Positions 10,169-18,297 of a DNA stretch of 64,000 bases are shown piece after piece (the stretch's first letter is position 1; every line of letters begins with the position of its first letter). Made by a program: the position numbers and the translations under genes. Under the pieces are notes generated by a model. It was not told where the DNA came from, made no database searches, and saw only the letters and a program-made list of their open reading frames with translations. The DNA comes from an uncultured Eubacteriales bacterium (GTDB lineage Bacteria; Bacillota; Clostridia; Christensenellales; CAG-138): positions 24,562 through 88,561 of the forward strand of contig CADACQ010000012.1 in assembly GCA_902786465.1 (NCBI GenBank). The letters run 5' to 3'.

Positions 10169-11731
10169 ATGGAGCGAACCAACGACAAGGAAGCGTCCCG
10201 GCAGCTGTGCGAACGGGCATACCGGCTTTTCGACGAGTTCCGCAGCGCCTATCGGCAGGAGTGGCTGCGCCTCGAGAACAACGAACGCATCTACCGGGGG
10301 GACCACTGGTACGACGTGCCGGTGACGGACGAAAACGAGCCCAGGCCCGTGACCCCCATCATCCAGTCCACCGTGGAGAACGTGAGCGCGGATCTCATGG
10401 ACCAGGCCCCCGAGGCCTACATCCGGCCCGAGGGCGCCGCCAACAGCTACGTGGCCAAGGTGGTGGAGGCGCTGATCCGCCGGAACCACGACGTGGCCGG
10501 GTATACCGTGGAGTACCAGAAGCTGGTCCACGATCTGCTGGTGGGCGGCTACTGCGTCCAGGAAGTGGGCTACGACCCGTCCCTGAACAACGGCCTCGGC
10601 GGCGCGTTCATCCGCCATGTGGACGATCGGAGCATCCTCTTCGACCCCCTGTGCGACGACATGCAGGAGGGCCGGGCGGTGTTCAAGCTGTCCCTCAGGA
10701 CCCGGGCATGGTTCAAGGACCGGTTCCCGGAGAAGTATCTCGAGATGGGCGAGGACCCCTACGCCGCCAGCGACGCCCCGGCGGACGACATCCTCCGCGG
10801 CGACCGGCGCGACACCGTGCTGCTCCTCGAGTACTGGTGGAAGACCCCCACGGAACGGGAAGGCGTGTTCGCCGTCCACATGGCCCTCATCGCCGGAGGC
10901 GTGGTGCTGGCCGACAGCCGCGAAACGAAGCCCCAGGGCTACTTCGCCCACGGCATGTACCCCTTTGTGCTGACCCCGCTGTACATGCGCAAGGGCAGCC
11001 CTCTGGGTTTCGGCATCGTGGACCTGTTCGAGAAGCAGCAGAAGTACGCGGACAAGCTGGACCAGATCGTGTTGAAGAACGCCTTCATGGCCAGCCATAA
11101 CAAGCTCCTGGTCACCGAGGCCTCGGGCTTCGACGAGGAGGACTTGAAGGACTGGTCCAAGGAGGTCCACCGGGGCGAGAGCCTCAGCGGCGTCACCTGG
11201 TTCTCCACCCCGCCGCTCCCCGCCTACCTGTTGACCTACATCCAGCGCATCCGGGAGGACATCAAAGAGGAGAGCGGCGCCAACGACTCCTCCCGCGGCA
11301 ACTTCCGCCAGGGAGTCACCGCAGCGAGCGCCATCCAGGCCCTGCAGGTGGCCAGCACCAAGCGAGCCCGCATGGCCACCGCCCGGCTCTACGAGGCATT
11401 TCGGCAGGCGGTGCGCATGGAGATCGAGGTGGAACGGGAGTTCAACTTCTTCTTTAGGCCCGTCACCGTTCTGGTGAACGGGGAGGAGCGGACGGAATAC
11501 TTCGACAGCGCCCTGCTGATCCGCATGGACAAGGGGTACGAAGGCATGCCCATGGAGTTCCTCATCTCGGTCAAGGCCGCCAAGCAGGACCCGTTCTCGG
11601 CATCCGCCCAAAATGAGCTGATTGTACAGCTGCTGCAGGCAGGGGCCATCGATCCGAAACGGGCCGTGGAGCTGATGACCTTCGAGGGGAAGGACCAGGT
11701 GCTCAAGAGCATCAAAGACGACAGTAAATAA
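10169..11731 (+). CDS. Portal protein (P22-type)
   Basis: Forms the dodecameric ring at the capsid vertex through which DNA passes and to which terminase and tail attach. It is 520 residues. Motifs seen in podovirus portals include the N-terminal YRLFDEF and NNERIYRGDHWYD, then PVTPIIQSTVENVSADLMD, and the helical GFGIVDLFEKQQKYADKLDQ that would line the channel. It starts 9 nt after a GGAAAGGAAG site, 20 bp after the large terminase. Its length is within the podovirus portal range but shorter than P22 gp1 (725 residues), lacking the long C-terminal barrel. Confidence 0.92.
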   Translation: MERTNDKEASRQLCERAYRLFDEFRSAYRQEWLRLENNERIYRGDHWYDVPVTDENEPRPVTPIIQSTVENVSADLMDQAPEAYIRPEGAANSYVAKVVEALIRRNHDVAGYTVEYQKLVHDLLVGGYCVQEVGYDPSLNNGLGGAFIRHVDDRSILFDPLCDDMQEGRAVFKLSLRTRAWFKDRFPEKYLEMGEDPYAASDAPADDILRGDRRDTVLLLEYWWKTPTEREGVFAVHMALIAGGVVLADSRETKPQGYFAHGMYPFVLTPLYMRKGSPLGFGIVDLFEKQQKYADKLDQIVLKNAFMASHNKLLVTEASGFDEEDLKDWSKEVHRGESLSGVTWFSTPPLPAYLLTYIQRIREDIKEESGANDSSRGNFRQGVTAASAIQALQVASTKRARMATARLYEAFRQAVRMEIEVEREFNFFFRPVTVLVNGEERTEYFDSALLIRMDKGYEGMPMEFLISVKAAKQDPFSASAQNELIVQLLQAGAIDPKRAVELMTFEGKDQVLKSIKDDSK

Positions 11732-11745
11732 GTATGGAGGAAACC

Positions 11746-12108
11746 ATGAAAGAAACCATGATGGAAGAGAATCCCTACCGCGCCATGGGCGAGGAGATCG
11801 CCAAGCTGGAGGCGGAGGGAAAGCTGCCCGAGGGCTTTGACCTGGAGGCCGCCTGTGATGACGAGCGGTTCATCGAATTGCTGCACGAGCTGGAGCCCTA
11901 CGGGGCTATCCGGGTCTACGCCGCCGAGCGGGTGGCCGAGGCCGCCAAGGAGCAGGCCCTGACGGAGCTGCGCCGGGAAGCCCTGGAGCGGAAGAAGCTT
12001 CCCCAGCCCACCCGCGGCAACCAGCTGCTGAGCGCCGAGGAAGACTACGCCGCCATGAGCCCCGAAGCTTTCCGGGCTCTGGAGAACCGCTTGAGAAACC
12101 ACGCATAA
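11746..12108 (+). CDS. Scaffold-like head morphogenesis protein
   Basis: A 120-residue acidic, strongly helical and charged protein (KETMMEENPYRAMGEEIAKL; AEAAKEQALTELRREALERK). It sits between portal and major capsid, the usual place of a scaffolding protein that templates procapsid assembly. Of two in-frame starts, ATG 11746 has GGAGG 5 nt upstream whereas 11734 has nothing suitable. The portal-to-gene gap is 14 bp. Assignment rests on position and composition, not on a recognised sequence motif. Confidence 0.6.
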   Translation: MKETMMEENPYRAMGEEIAKLEAEGKLPEGFDLEAACDDERFIELLHELEPYGAIRVYAAERVAEAAKEQALTELRREALERKKLPQPTRGNQLLSAEEDYAAMSPEAFRALENRLRNHA

Positions 12109-12130
12109 GAGAAAAGGAGGACAACGATCC

Positions 12131-13348
12131 ATGGCAATCAATACCACCGCTTCTACCGCAAGCAACACCTACTTCAACAAGACCTTCTACGACCGCAAGC
12201 TCCTGGACACCGCCAAGACCCGGTTCGTCCACGCCAACTTCGGTCAGAAGCGCTCCATCCCCCGCAACAACGGCAAGCGGGTGGAGTTCCGCAAGTACGA
12301 CCTGTTCACGCCCAACACGAACCAGCTCACCCTGGTGGAGGGCGTGACCCCCACGGGCCAGAGCCTGAGCCAGTCCAAGGTGGAGGCCGAGGTCAAGCAG
12401 TACGGCGCCTACGTGGAGATCTCCGACCTGCTGGAGATGACCGGGTACGACCCCGTCATCGCCGATTCCGCGGAGCTGCTGGGCGAGCAGCTGGGCACGG
12501 TCATCGAATGGGTCACCCGAGACGCCATGAACGCCACCACCAACGTCCAGTACGCCAACGGCGCCGCCTCCCGGGTGGCTTTGACCGCCAGCGACAAGCT
12601 GACCGTAGCGGAAGTGCGTAAGGCCGTCCGGACCCTGAAGAAGAACAAGGCCCGCCCCTTCGTCTCCAGCATCGACGGCGCGCCCCGCAAGCCCCATTTC
12701 GTCTGCATCTGCTCCCCCGACGCCACCTACGATCTGCAGAGCGATCCCCTCTGGCAGGACGTGTCCAAGTACAGCAACGCGGAGCAGATCTACTCCGGCG
12801 AGATCGGCCGCCTGTTCGGCGTGGTCTTCGTGGAAGCCACCGAGGCCAAGGTGTACCAGCAGAGCGTTCTCAACGCCGTCAACGCCAACACCACCACCGC
12901 CACCACCTTCGTGCTGAAGAACGCGCCCACCGAGCGTGAGGTGGCTTACCTGTCCACCCCCGGGAACAAGATCATGATCGGCGACACCGAGTACACCCTG
13001 TCCAGCAACAACCCCTACGCCGCCGCAACCCGGACCGTGAAGCTGACCACCACCGTGTCCCTCACCGCCAACACAGCGGTGTTCTCCCGGGACGCCGGCG
13101 CGCCCGACGCCACCACCCATGTGGCGCCCGACGTGCACGCCACGCTGATCTTCGGCGCCGACGCCTACGGCGTAGTGGACGTAGCCGGGTCCGGCGCCAT
13201 GGAGACCATCATCAAGCCCCGCGGCTCCGCCGGCACCACCGATCCTCTCGATCAGCGGTCCACTGTGGGCGCCAAGGTGGCAGCCTATGCGGCCATGGTG
13301 CTCAACCCCCTCTGGCTCGTGAAGATCGAGCACTGCGTGTCCGCGTAA
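12131..13348 (+). CDS. Major capsid protein, N4-gp56 family
   Basis: The HK97-fold coat protein of the head. The 405-residue protein begins MAINTTASTASNTYFNKTFYDRKLL. It shows the N4-gp56 family pattern: KRSIPRNNGKRVEFRKYDLF, LVEGVTPTGQSL, VEAEVKQYGAYVEISDLLEM, and late GADAYGVVDV followed by the KPRGSAGTTDPLDQRSTVGAK motif region. A GGAGG site precedes the ATG. Neither start nor end is truncated. The gene lies 22 bp after the scaffold-like gene. Confidence 0.95.
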   Translation: MAINTTASTASNTYFNKTFYDRKLLDTAKTRFVHANFGQKRSIPRNNGKRVEFRKYDLFTPNTNQLTLVEGVTPTGQSLSQSKVEAEVKQYGAYVEISDLLEMTGYDPVIADSAELLGEQLGTVIEWVTRDAMNATTNVQYANGAASRVALTASDKLTVAEVRKAVRTLKKNKARPFVSSIDGAPRKPHFVCICSPDATYDLQSDPLWQDVSKYSNAEQIYSGEIGRLFGVVFVEATEAKVYQQSVLNAVNANTTTATTFVLKNAPTEREVAYLSTPGNKIMIGDTEYTLSSNNPYAAATRTVKLTTTVSLTANTAVFSRDAGAPDATTHVAPDVHATLIFGADAYGVVDVAGSGAMETIIKPRGSAGTTDPLDQRSTVGAKVAAYAAMVLNPLWLVKIEHCVSA

Positions 13349-13370
13349 GGACGGAAAGGAAGGGTGACCT

Positions 13371-13595
13371 ATGGAACACGGGGAAGAGACCATTCGACTG
13401 ATCTTGCCGGAAGCGGGCAACGGGCCCTACGTGGAGGGCGCGCTGAACGGCGTGAACTTCCGCATCCCCACCGGGGTGCCCGTGGAGGTGCCGCTGCACA
13501 TCTACCGGGTGCTGGAGGAGAGCCGCCGGGGCGACCCGGCCAACGACCAATGGATGAACAGCTTCACCGCGGCCGGCGGCCGAAAGCTGGCGTGA
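13371..13595 (+). CDS. Small virion-cassette protein of unknown function
   Basis: A 74-residue protein (MEHGEETIRLILPEAGNGPY) placed between the capsid and the gp4-like adaptor genes. It is beta-rich in appearance, with FRIPTGVPVEVPLHIYRVLE in the middle. No motif was recognised. Small proteins at this position can be head decoration or structural accessory proteins, but this is only positional. An AAGGAAGG site is 6-8 nt upstream of the ATG. Confidence 0.6.
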   Translation: MEHGEETIRLILPEAGNGPYVEGALNGVNFRIPTGVPVEVPLHIYRVLEESRRGDPANDQWMNSFTAAGGRKLA

Positions 13596-13602
13596 GGTGC
13601 CT

Positions 13603-14148
13603 ATGACCGTGCTGCAACTGATGAAATCGACCCTGCGCAAGCTGGACCGGCCCACGGACAACGATACCGTGACCCTGTACCAGGAACGGCTCATGGGGTA
13701 TCTCAACGAAGCGCTGCTGGACCTGACGGCAGAGCTGCGGCCCTGGCGCCGGGACACGGTGACGCTGGCGAACGGGCAGGCGGAGCTCTCCAGCCTTCCC
13801 TGCACCTGTCTCAAGGTCATCGCCGCCCGGATCGACGGAAAGCGCCGTCTGTTCTACTACGGCTCCACCCGGGGCACGCTCCTGTTCCCCGGGGCGGCGG
13901 ACGAGGCGGTGGAGCTCACCTACCGGTATCAGCCGCCCCTGCTGACGGAGCTGACGGACGAGCCCCAGCTCCCCGAGGGGCTCCAGGGGCTGATGGTGGA
14001 GTACGCCGCCGCCCGGGAACGGAGTCGATTCGACGCCGCCTCCCAGAACGCCGCCCGGCTGGATCTCACGCTGTATCGGGAGCTGAAGGGGAAGCTTCGG
14101 CGGAACTATCCGGCTCCGGATCAGTCCCAGATCTACCACATCTACTGA
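13603..14148 (+). CDS. P22 gp4-like head-tail adaptor protein
   Basis: Likely binds beneath the portal to seal the packaged head. It is 181 residues from ATG 13603; a GTG at 13597 is an alternative, but GAGGTG lies just ahead of the ATG. The N-terminal helices LQLMKSTLRKLDRPTDNDTV and YLNEALLDLTAELRPWRRD, then the short beta segment and the closing helices (GLMVEYAAARERSRFDA), match the gp4/phage adaptor layout. Genome position after the capsid gene agrees with this. Confidence 0.78.
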   Translation: MTVLQLMKSTLRKLDRPTDNDTVTLYQERLMGYLNEALLDLTAELRPWRRDTVTLANGQAELSSLPCTCLKVIAARIDGKRRLFYYGSTRGTLLFPGAADEAVELTYRYQPPLLTELTDEPQLPEGLQGLMVEYAAARERSRFDAASQNAARLDLTLYRELKGKLRRNYPAPDQSQIYHIY

Positions 14149-14161
14149 GGAGGAAAGAGCT

Positions 14162-15595
14162 ATGGCATTGCAGACCATCCGCTTCGGCAGCTTTGCCGGG
14201 GTGAAGCAGGGCGTATCCACCGGCGGCATCCCCCTCAACTGGGCGGAGAACGCCCAGAACGTGAACACGGCCGGCGGGAAGCTGGATCGGGCCAAGGGCT
14301 ATCGGGCCATCTATCCCTCGGTGACGGGGGCGGCCCGGAAGCTGAGGCGGCTGTTCATCTGGCCCCGGGAGTCGGGGCAAACGGACTGCCTGGTGGCTCG
14401 CCAGGACTCCCTCTTTCGCTACGACCCCACCGAGGAGGCCTGGGAGGACCTGTATCACTATACGGGCGACATGAACGCGGACACCTTCGACTTTTTGAAG
14501 ACGAAGATCGGCAGCACCGAGACCCTGCTCATCGGCAACGGCCTCGAACCCATCCTCAAATGGGTGGGCGGCAGTTCGCCCATCGCCGCCTTCGGCTCCG
14601 CCCAGGGCCTGTCCGACAAGGCGGTGAACTTCCTGGAGCTGTACTTCGGCCGTCTGTTCGCCGCCGGGGATCGGGAGCATCCCGCCCGGCTCTACTGGAG
14701 CCAGGCCCCCGGCGACGGGCGCACCATCGAGGACTGGTCCGCCGATGAAAGCAGCGAGAACGTGTCCGGCGGCCACGTGGAGGTGGGGACCGATTCGGAC
14801 CCCATCACGGGCCTCTTCGCCCTGTCGAACCAGCTCTTGATCTTCAAGAAGGACAAGCTGTATCGGCTGCTGGGGGATCGGCCCGGGAACTATCGGATCG
14901 TGCCCGTGGAGGCGGCCCTCGCGCAGCCCATCCACACGGCCTGCGTTCTCTACGGGGACCGGCTTTTCTTCCTGACGGACAAGGGCCTCTACTTCTACGA
15001 CGGCCAGACCGTGCGCCGGACCGCCCACGGGGCGGACCTGGTGCCCCTCCTCCAACAGGTGGACTTCTCCGCCGCGGCCTCCGCCGCCTGCGGGGACACC
15101 CTCTACTTCGCTGTGAAGGAGCATGCGACCAGCGTCCACAACGATCTGCTCATTGAGTACGACGTGCTTCGGGACTGCTTCCTGCTCCGGCGGGGGTTCG
15201 AGACCGTGGACCTGACCAGCTGCTACGGCACCCTGTACGTGCTGACGGGCCGGGGGGAGGTGGCCGTCCTCAACGAGGGGGACACCTACGGTGGGGACCC
15301 CATCGCCGCCTTCTGGGAGACCCCCTGGCTGGACGGGGCCTCGGCCCTCACCATCAAGCAGGCCGTGGAAGCGGTGCTCACGGGCACCGGCGGGCCCTTG
15401 AAGGTCCTGGCCCTGGGGGAAGCCCGGGAGGGGGACAGCGTGGGCACGCTCCTGGGCGAAGGGACGCCCACGGAGTTCCTGCTCCGCAGCGTGGGCCGAC
15501 GGCTGAAGCTTCGGATCGAGAACGTGAACGGCAGCGACTTCGACCTCTCCGGCGGGGCGGAGCTGCTGTTCGATGAGCAGCGACGGGTGTTGTAA
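14162..15595 (+). CDS. P22 gp10-like tail accessory / stabilisation protein
   Basis: A 477-residue protein beginning with the pattern FGSFAGVKQGVSTGGIPLNWAENAQNV seen in phage stabilisation proteins (early residues describe a DRAKGYRAIYP strand). Repeated beta blades follow (LFALSNQLLIFKKDKLYRL, ACVLYGDRLFFLTDKGLYFY, TLYVLTGRGEVAVL), consistent with a beta-propeller that plugs the short tail below the portal and gp4. A GAGGAAAG site precedes the ATG. Its presence suggests a short-tailed, podovirus-like particle rather than heads alone. Confidence 0.78.
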   Translation: MALQTIRFGSFAGVKQGVSTGGIPLNWAENAQNVNTAGGKLDRAKGYRAIYPSVTGAARKLRRLFIWPRESGQTDCLVARQDSLFRYDPTEEAWEDLYHYTGDMNADTFDFLKTKIGSTETLLIGNGLEPILKWVGGSSPIAAFGSAQGLSDKAVNFLELYFGRLFAAGDREHPARLYWSQAPGDGRTIEDWSADESSENVSGGHVEVGTDSDPITGLFALSNQLLIFKKDKLYRLLGDRPGNYRIVPVEAALAQPIHTACVLYGDRLFFLTDKGLYFYDGQTVRRTAHGADLVPLLQQVDFSAAASAACGDTLYFAVKEHATSVHNDLLIEYDVLRDCFLLRRGFETVDLTSCYGTLYVLTGRGEVAVLNEGDTYGGDPIAAFWETPWLDGASALTIKQAVEAVLTGTGGPLKVLALGEAREGDSVGTLLGEGTPTEFLLRSVGRRLKLRIENVNGSDFDLSGGAELLFDEQRRVL

Positions 15596-15659
15596 AGCGC
15601 CCAGGGTCATGCCCGAGGGCGTCTCTGCGGAGGCGTCCCCGGGCGGAAAGGAGAGAACG

Positions 15660-15845
15660 ATGTCTTACGAAGCGACGGGGCTCATGGCCCTGTTCCCGGT
15701 GTATCTGGAGCGCATGGGCCACGAGGAGGACCAGGAGGCCGTCAACAGCCGCATCGCCCAGAACGAGAACAATCTGAACCAGGATCTTTCGATCCTGTAC
15801 AACAAGCTCCTGGAGCTGGAAGCGGCTCTGGCGGCAAGAGAATAG
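15660..15845 (+). CDS. Small coiled-coil virion-cassette protein
   Basis: A 61-residue protein starting MSYEATGLMALFPVYLERMG at ATG 15660, 6 nt after GGAAAGGAGAG; the longer in-frame start at 15573 overlaps the previous gene and lacks a site. The C-terminal half (NSRIAQNENNLNQDLSILYN followed by a Leu/Glu-rich helix) is predicted coiled-coil. No family was recognised. It may be a tail or ejection component. Confidence 0.6.
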   Translation: MSYEATGLMALFPVYLERMGHEEDQEAVNSRIAQNENNLNQDLSILYNKLLELEAALAARE

Positions 15846-15855
15846 TGAGGTAAAC

Positions 15856-16611
15856 ATGAGCGAACAGGATAAATACTACAGCAACCAGGCCTTCGAGACC
15901 ATCTACGAGAAGGCCAAAAAGGACTACGCGCCCCAGCTGGTCACCTATACGCCCCTGGACGAGCAGACGCTGGCGGAGCGCATCAGCGCGGTGCTGCGGC
16001 CCCTGTATGATAAGGCTATCGCCGCCATCTTCCGGGGGAACCAACGCCAGGACGCGGAGCTGGACGCCGACGCCATCTCCCGGGGCATGGGCAGCAGCAC
16101 CTTCGTGACCGACGTGAAGCGGCGGCAGGACAACGCCGCGGCGGACGACGTGCGGGAGCTGGAGAGCGACTACGGCGCGAAGCTGGCCGATCAGCTCTAC
16201 AAGGCCATGGAGGGCGAGCGGGATCGTATGCTGGAGGTGGAGAAGTTCAACGCCCAGCAACGGAACGCAGCCATGGAGCAGGCCTTCGCGGCAGCCAAGT
16301 ATCTTTATCAGGCGTATCTGGAAGCCAAGGCCGCCCAGGGGTACGGCGGCGGCAGCGGCTCCGGCGGCAAGAAGGAGGAACGGCTCACCGAAGCCCAGGT
16401 GAAGAACTCCCTGGCCCAGGCGGTGGCGGCCGCCCGGGGACAGGTCACCACCAACCCCAACGGCGCCGCCTTCTACGCCAAGGGCGACCACGAGACGGCG
16501 AGCCGGGTGACCAACAGCGACCTGCCCAAGTACGTGAAGAAACGGGCCCAAATGAACGGAGATTACTCCGCAAATCAGCTCAAACAGTTCCGGCTGATGA
16601 ACCTGAAATAG
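15856..16611 (+). CDS. Putative internal virion / ejection-type protein
   Basis: A 251-residue hydrophilic, mostly helical protein (MSEQDKYYSNQAFETIYEKA; long Ala/Glu/Lys-rich helices to residue ~165). A Gly/Ser hinge (GGGSGSGG) is followed by a second helical part. No enzymatic motif and no family was recognised. As the last gene of the cassette it occupies the place of podovirus ejection proteins, but it is much smaller than most. Its TAG stop at 16609-16611 directly abuts the first of the GGTATGCA repeats. Confidence 0.55.
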   Translation: MSEQDKYYSNQAFETIYEKAKKDYAPQLVTYTPLDEQTLAERISAVLRPLYDKAIAAIFRGNQRQDAELDADAISRGMGSSTFVTDVKRRQDNAAADDVRELESDYGAKLADQLYKAMEGERDRMLEVEKFNAQQRNAAMEQAFAAAKYLYQAYLEAKAAQGYGGGSGSGGKKEERLTEAQVKNSLAQAVAAARGQVTTNPNGAAFYAKGDHETASRVTNSDLPKYVKKRAQMNGDYSANQLKQFRLMNLK

Positions 16612-16870
16612 GGTATGCAGCCCGTTTTTCCGACAGGTATTTATAAAAAAGTTTGAACAATGTATGAATACCGCGGCATAAAACAGGCCATATTCAAGCC
16701 CGCAACCGCGGGTATGCAGGGGTGCGAAGATGGGTATGCATGCCCTTCATGCGGTGGATAAGTCACAAAATCGCAACAATTCAAGGCCTCAGACTGTGGA
16801 TAACTCGGTGGATGGTGTGGATAGATATGCGAATATGCACCCCGCCGCGCGCGGAATGAATATGCAAATC
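16612..16870. other. Non-coding origin-like region: TATGCA repeats and phased DnaA-box-like sites
   Basis: GGTATGCA occurs at 16612, 16711 and 16733, with shorter ATATGCA matches at 16833 and 16860. An AT-rich patch lies at about 16637-16670. Three same-strand DnaA-box-like 9-mers follow: GGTGGATAA (16753), TGTGGATAA (16795, a perfect complement of the consensus TTATCCACA) and TGTGGATAG (16816). Their starts are 42 and 21 bp apart, close to whole helical turns. No convincing gene fits here. This resembles an iteron or DnaA-type origin or control region, attached to the virion cassette. Confidence 0.5.
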
Positions 16871-16900
16871 CAGGCTGACGAAGCCGCAAGGCACCAAAAA

Positions 16901-16936
16901 CAAAAAGGAGGGACCGGCTTTTGGAGCCGATCCCTC
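16901..16936 (-). terminator. Terminator of mreB
   Basis: On the minus strand, 10 bp after the mreB stop, GAGGGATCGGCT pairs with AGCCGGTCCCTC (one mismatch) and is followed by CTTTTTGTTTTTG. The T-tract is on the minus strand. The same stem may also stop transcription from the virion cassette, though with a weaker T-run. Confidence 0.8.
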
Positions 16937-16946
16937 ATTATTCTTT

Positions 16947-17984
16947 CTATGCTTCGTAATAATCTCCTCGCCGGTAATCGTAGAGCACGTTCCGGTAGGT
17001 CTTGAGATCCTCCAGGACCCGGCCGGCGCCGATGGCCACGCAGGAGGCGGGGTCCTCGGCCACGTAGCAGGGGACGCCGGTCTGCTCGGAAATGAATTTA
17101 TCGAGGCCGTAGAGCTGGGCGCTGCCGCCGGTGAGGCAGATGCCGGTCTCGGTGATGTCTCCGCAGAGCTCCGCGGGGGTCTGCTCCAGGGCGTCCTTCA
17201 GCTCCTCCACGATGGCCCTGAGAGGCTCGGAGAGGGCGTAGGTGATCTCGTTGCTGCCCAGCTGGAGGGCCAGCGGCAGCCCGCCGCCCAGAGAGCGGCC
17301 CTTCACGTCCATCAAAATCTCGTCCTTGCGGGGGTAGGCGGACCCGAAGCGGATCTTCAGATCCTCCGCGGCGGTCTGGCCGATGACGATGCCGTGCTGG
17401 CGCTTGAAGTAGCGGACGATGGCCGCGTCGAACTTGTCGCCGCCCACCTTGATGGAGGTGGCCTTCACCTGCTTGCCCAGGGAGGTGACCAGCATGTTGG
17501 CGGTGCCGGCGCCGATGTCCAGGACCATGGCGCCCTTGGGGGAGAAGATGTCGATGCCTGCGCCGATGGCGGCGGCCATGGGCTCCTCGATGAGGTAGGT
17601 GTACCGGGCGCCGGCGCCCTCGCTGGCCTCGATGACGGCCCGCTTCTCCACCTCGGTGGCCTGGCTGGGCACGGCGATGACGGCCCGGGGCTTGAAGAAG
17701 ATGCGGCTGCCCACCACCTCCTGGAAGAAGGCGGAGAGCATGCGCTCCGTGGCGTCGAGATTGGCGATGACCCCGTCCTGCAAAGGCCGGAAGACCAGCT
17801 GATCGTCCGGGGCCCGGCCCAGCATTTCCTTGGCCTTTTCGCCCAGGGCGGCCATCTTGCCGGAGCCCCGCTCCACAGCCACCACGGAGGGCTGCCTGAG
17901 GACGATGCCCTTGCCCCGCACGTAGATGAGGGAATAGGCGGTGCCCAGATCCACCCCGATATCGGAGGAGGAGAACAAACCCAT
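16947..17984 (-). CDS. mreB: Rod-shape-determining actin homologue MreB
   Basis: Filament-forming ATPase that guides cell-wall elongation at the inner membrane face. It is 345 residues. The actin-fold motifs are present: phosphate-1 DIGVDLGTAYSLIYV, the AVPSQATEVEKRAVI segment, phosphate-2 VLDIGAGTANMLV, IKVGGDKFDAAIV, and the adenosine motif GICLTGGSAQLYGLDKF. The short N-terminus MGLFSSSDI is typical. The ATG is preceded by AAAGGAAG. mreC and mreD are not adjacent, so this is a solitary MreB/Mbl copy with its own promoter and terminator. Confidence 0.95.
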   Translation of the reverse strand: MGLFSSSDIGVDLGTAYSLIYVRGKGIVLRQPSVVAVERGSGKMAALGEKAKEMLGRAPDDQLVFRPLQDGVIANLDATERMLSAFFQEVVGSRIFFKPRAVIAVPSQATEVEKRAVIEASEGAGARYTYLIEEPMAAAIGAGIDIFSPKGAMVLDIGAGTANMLVTSLGKQVKATSIKVGGDKFDAAIVRYFKRQHGIVIGQTAAEDLKIRFGSAYPRKDEILMDVKGRSLGGGLPLALQLGSNEITYALSEPLRAIVEELKDALEQTPAELCGDITETGICLTGGSAQLYGLDKFISEQTGVPCYVAEDPASCVAIGAGRVLEDLKTYRNVLYDYRRGDYYEA

Positions 17985-18028
17985 AGCGCTTCCTTTCAGG
18001 GTACATAGACCCAGTTTTCGATGATAAA

Positions 18029-18057
18029 ATCATACCATCCCTGTCGAAATGTGACAA
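18029..18057 (-). promoter_or_regulatory. mreB promoter
   Basis: Minus-strand TTGTCA (18057-18052), 17-bp spacer and TATGAT (18034-18029), 45 bp upstream of the mreB start. Confidence 0.7.
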
Positions 18058-18099
18058 TGAAACAAAGTGTGAAATATAGAGGTAGGATCGAAAGCCTTC

Positions 18100-18232
18100 G
18101 GCCCTTTTCTTGAAAGAAAAGGGCCACAAAAGAACTTTATCTGGAATGTATAATGTGCGTGCTGGACCCATCATCCCCTTCGTGCTTTTCTTTTTCCGCC
18201 GCTTTTTCTTTTCACTGAAAAGAAAAAGCGGC
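18100..18232 (+). repeat. Composite two-hairpin intergenic element, copy 3 (complete)
   Basis: Hairpin A at 18100-18125 (GGCCCTTTTCTT / AAGAAAAGGGCC), tail ACAAAAGAACTTTA, variable spacer, hairpin B at 18198-18232 (GCCGCTTTTTCTTTTC / GAAAAGAAAAAGCGGC). It lies between the divergent mreB and ysxC promoters, so it is outside both transcripts as predicted. Confidence 0.85.
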
Positions 18233-18241
18233 AGAATGAAG

Positions 18242-18270
18242 TTGCAATCTTCATCCATCCCCGGTATACT
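18242..18270 (+). promoter_or_regulatory. ysxC promoter
   Basis: TTGCAA (18242-18247), 17-bp spacer and TATACT (18265-18270), 27 bp before the ysxC ATG. Confidence 0.7.
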
Positions 18271-18297
18271 CACATCATCACCCAAAGGAGCCGAACC

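Larger units (their letters stand above)
8419..16611 (+). mobile_element. Podovirus-like virion gene cassette without integration, lysis or replication genes
   Basis: Ten co-directional open genes, closely packed (overlaps or gaps under about 70 bp), in canonical head-module order: small terminase, large terminase, portal, scaffold-like, major capsid, small protein, gp4-like adaptor, gp10-like tail protein and two putative internal proteins. All reading frames are intact. No integrase, repressor, replication, holin, endolysin or tail-fibre gene occurs on either side; flanking genes are ordinary host genes on the opposite strand. No direct-repeat attachment sites were found by eye. It could be a prophage remnant, a domesticated particle locus or a capsid-forming satellite. 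Confidence 0.8.

Noticed and set aside
16612-16870. Chromosomal oriC
   Set aside because: dnaA, dnaN, rpmH or gyr genes are absent, and only three DnaA-like sites are seen. A local control or element origin is more likely, so this was recorded only as origin-like.
16730-17005. Short plus-strand open frame inside the origin-like region
   Set aside because: It runs through the DnaA-like sites and the mreB terminator, has no ribosome site and an unlikely composition.
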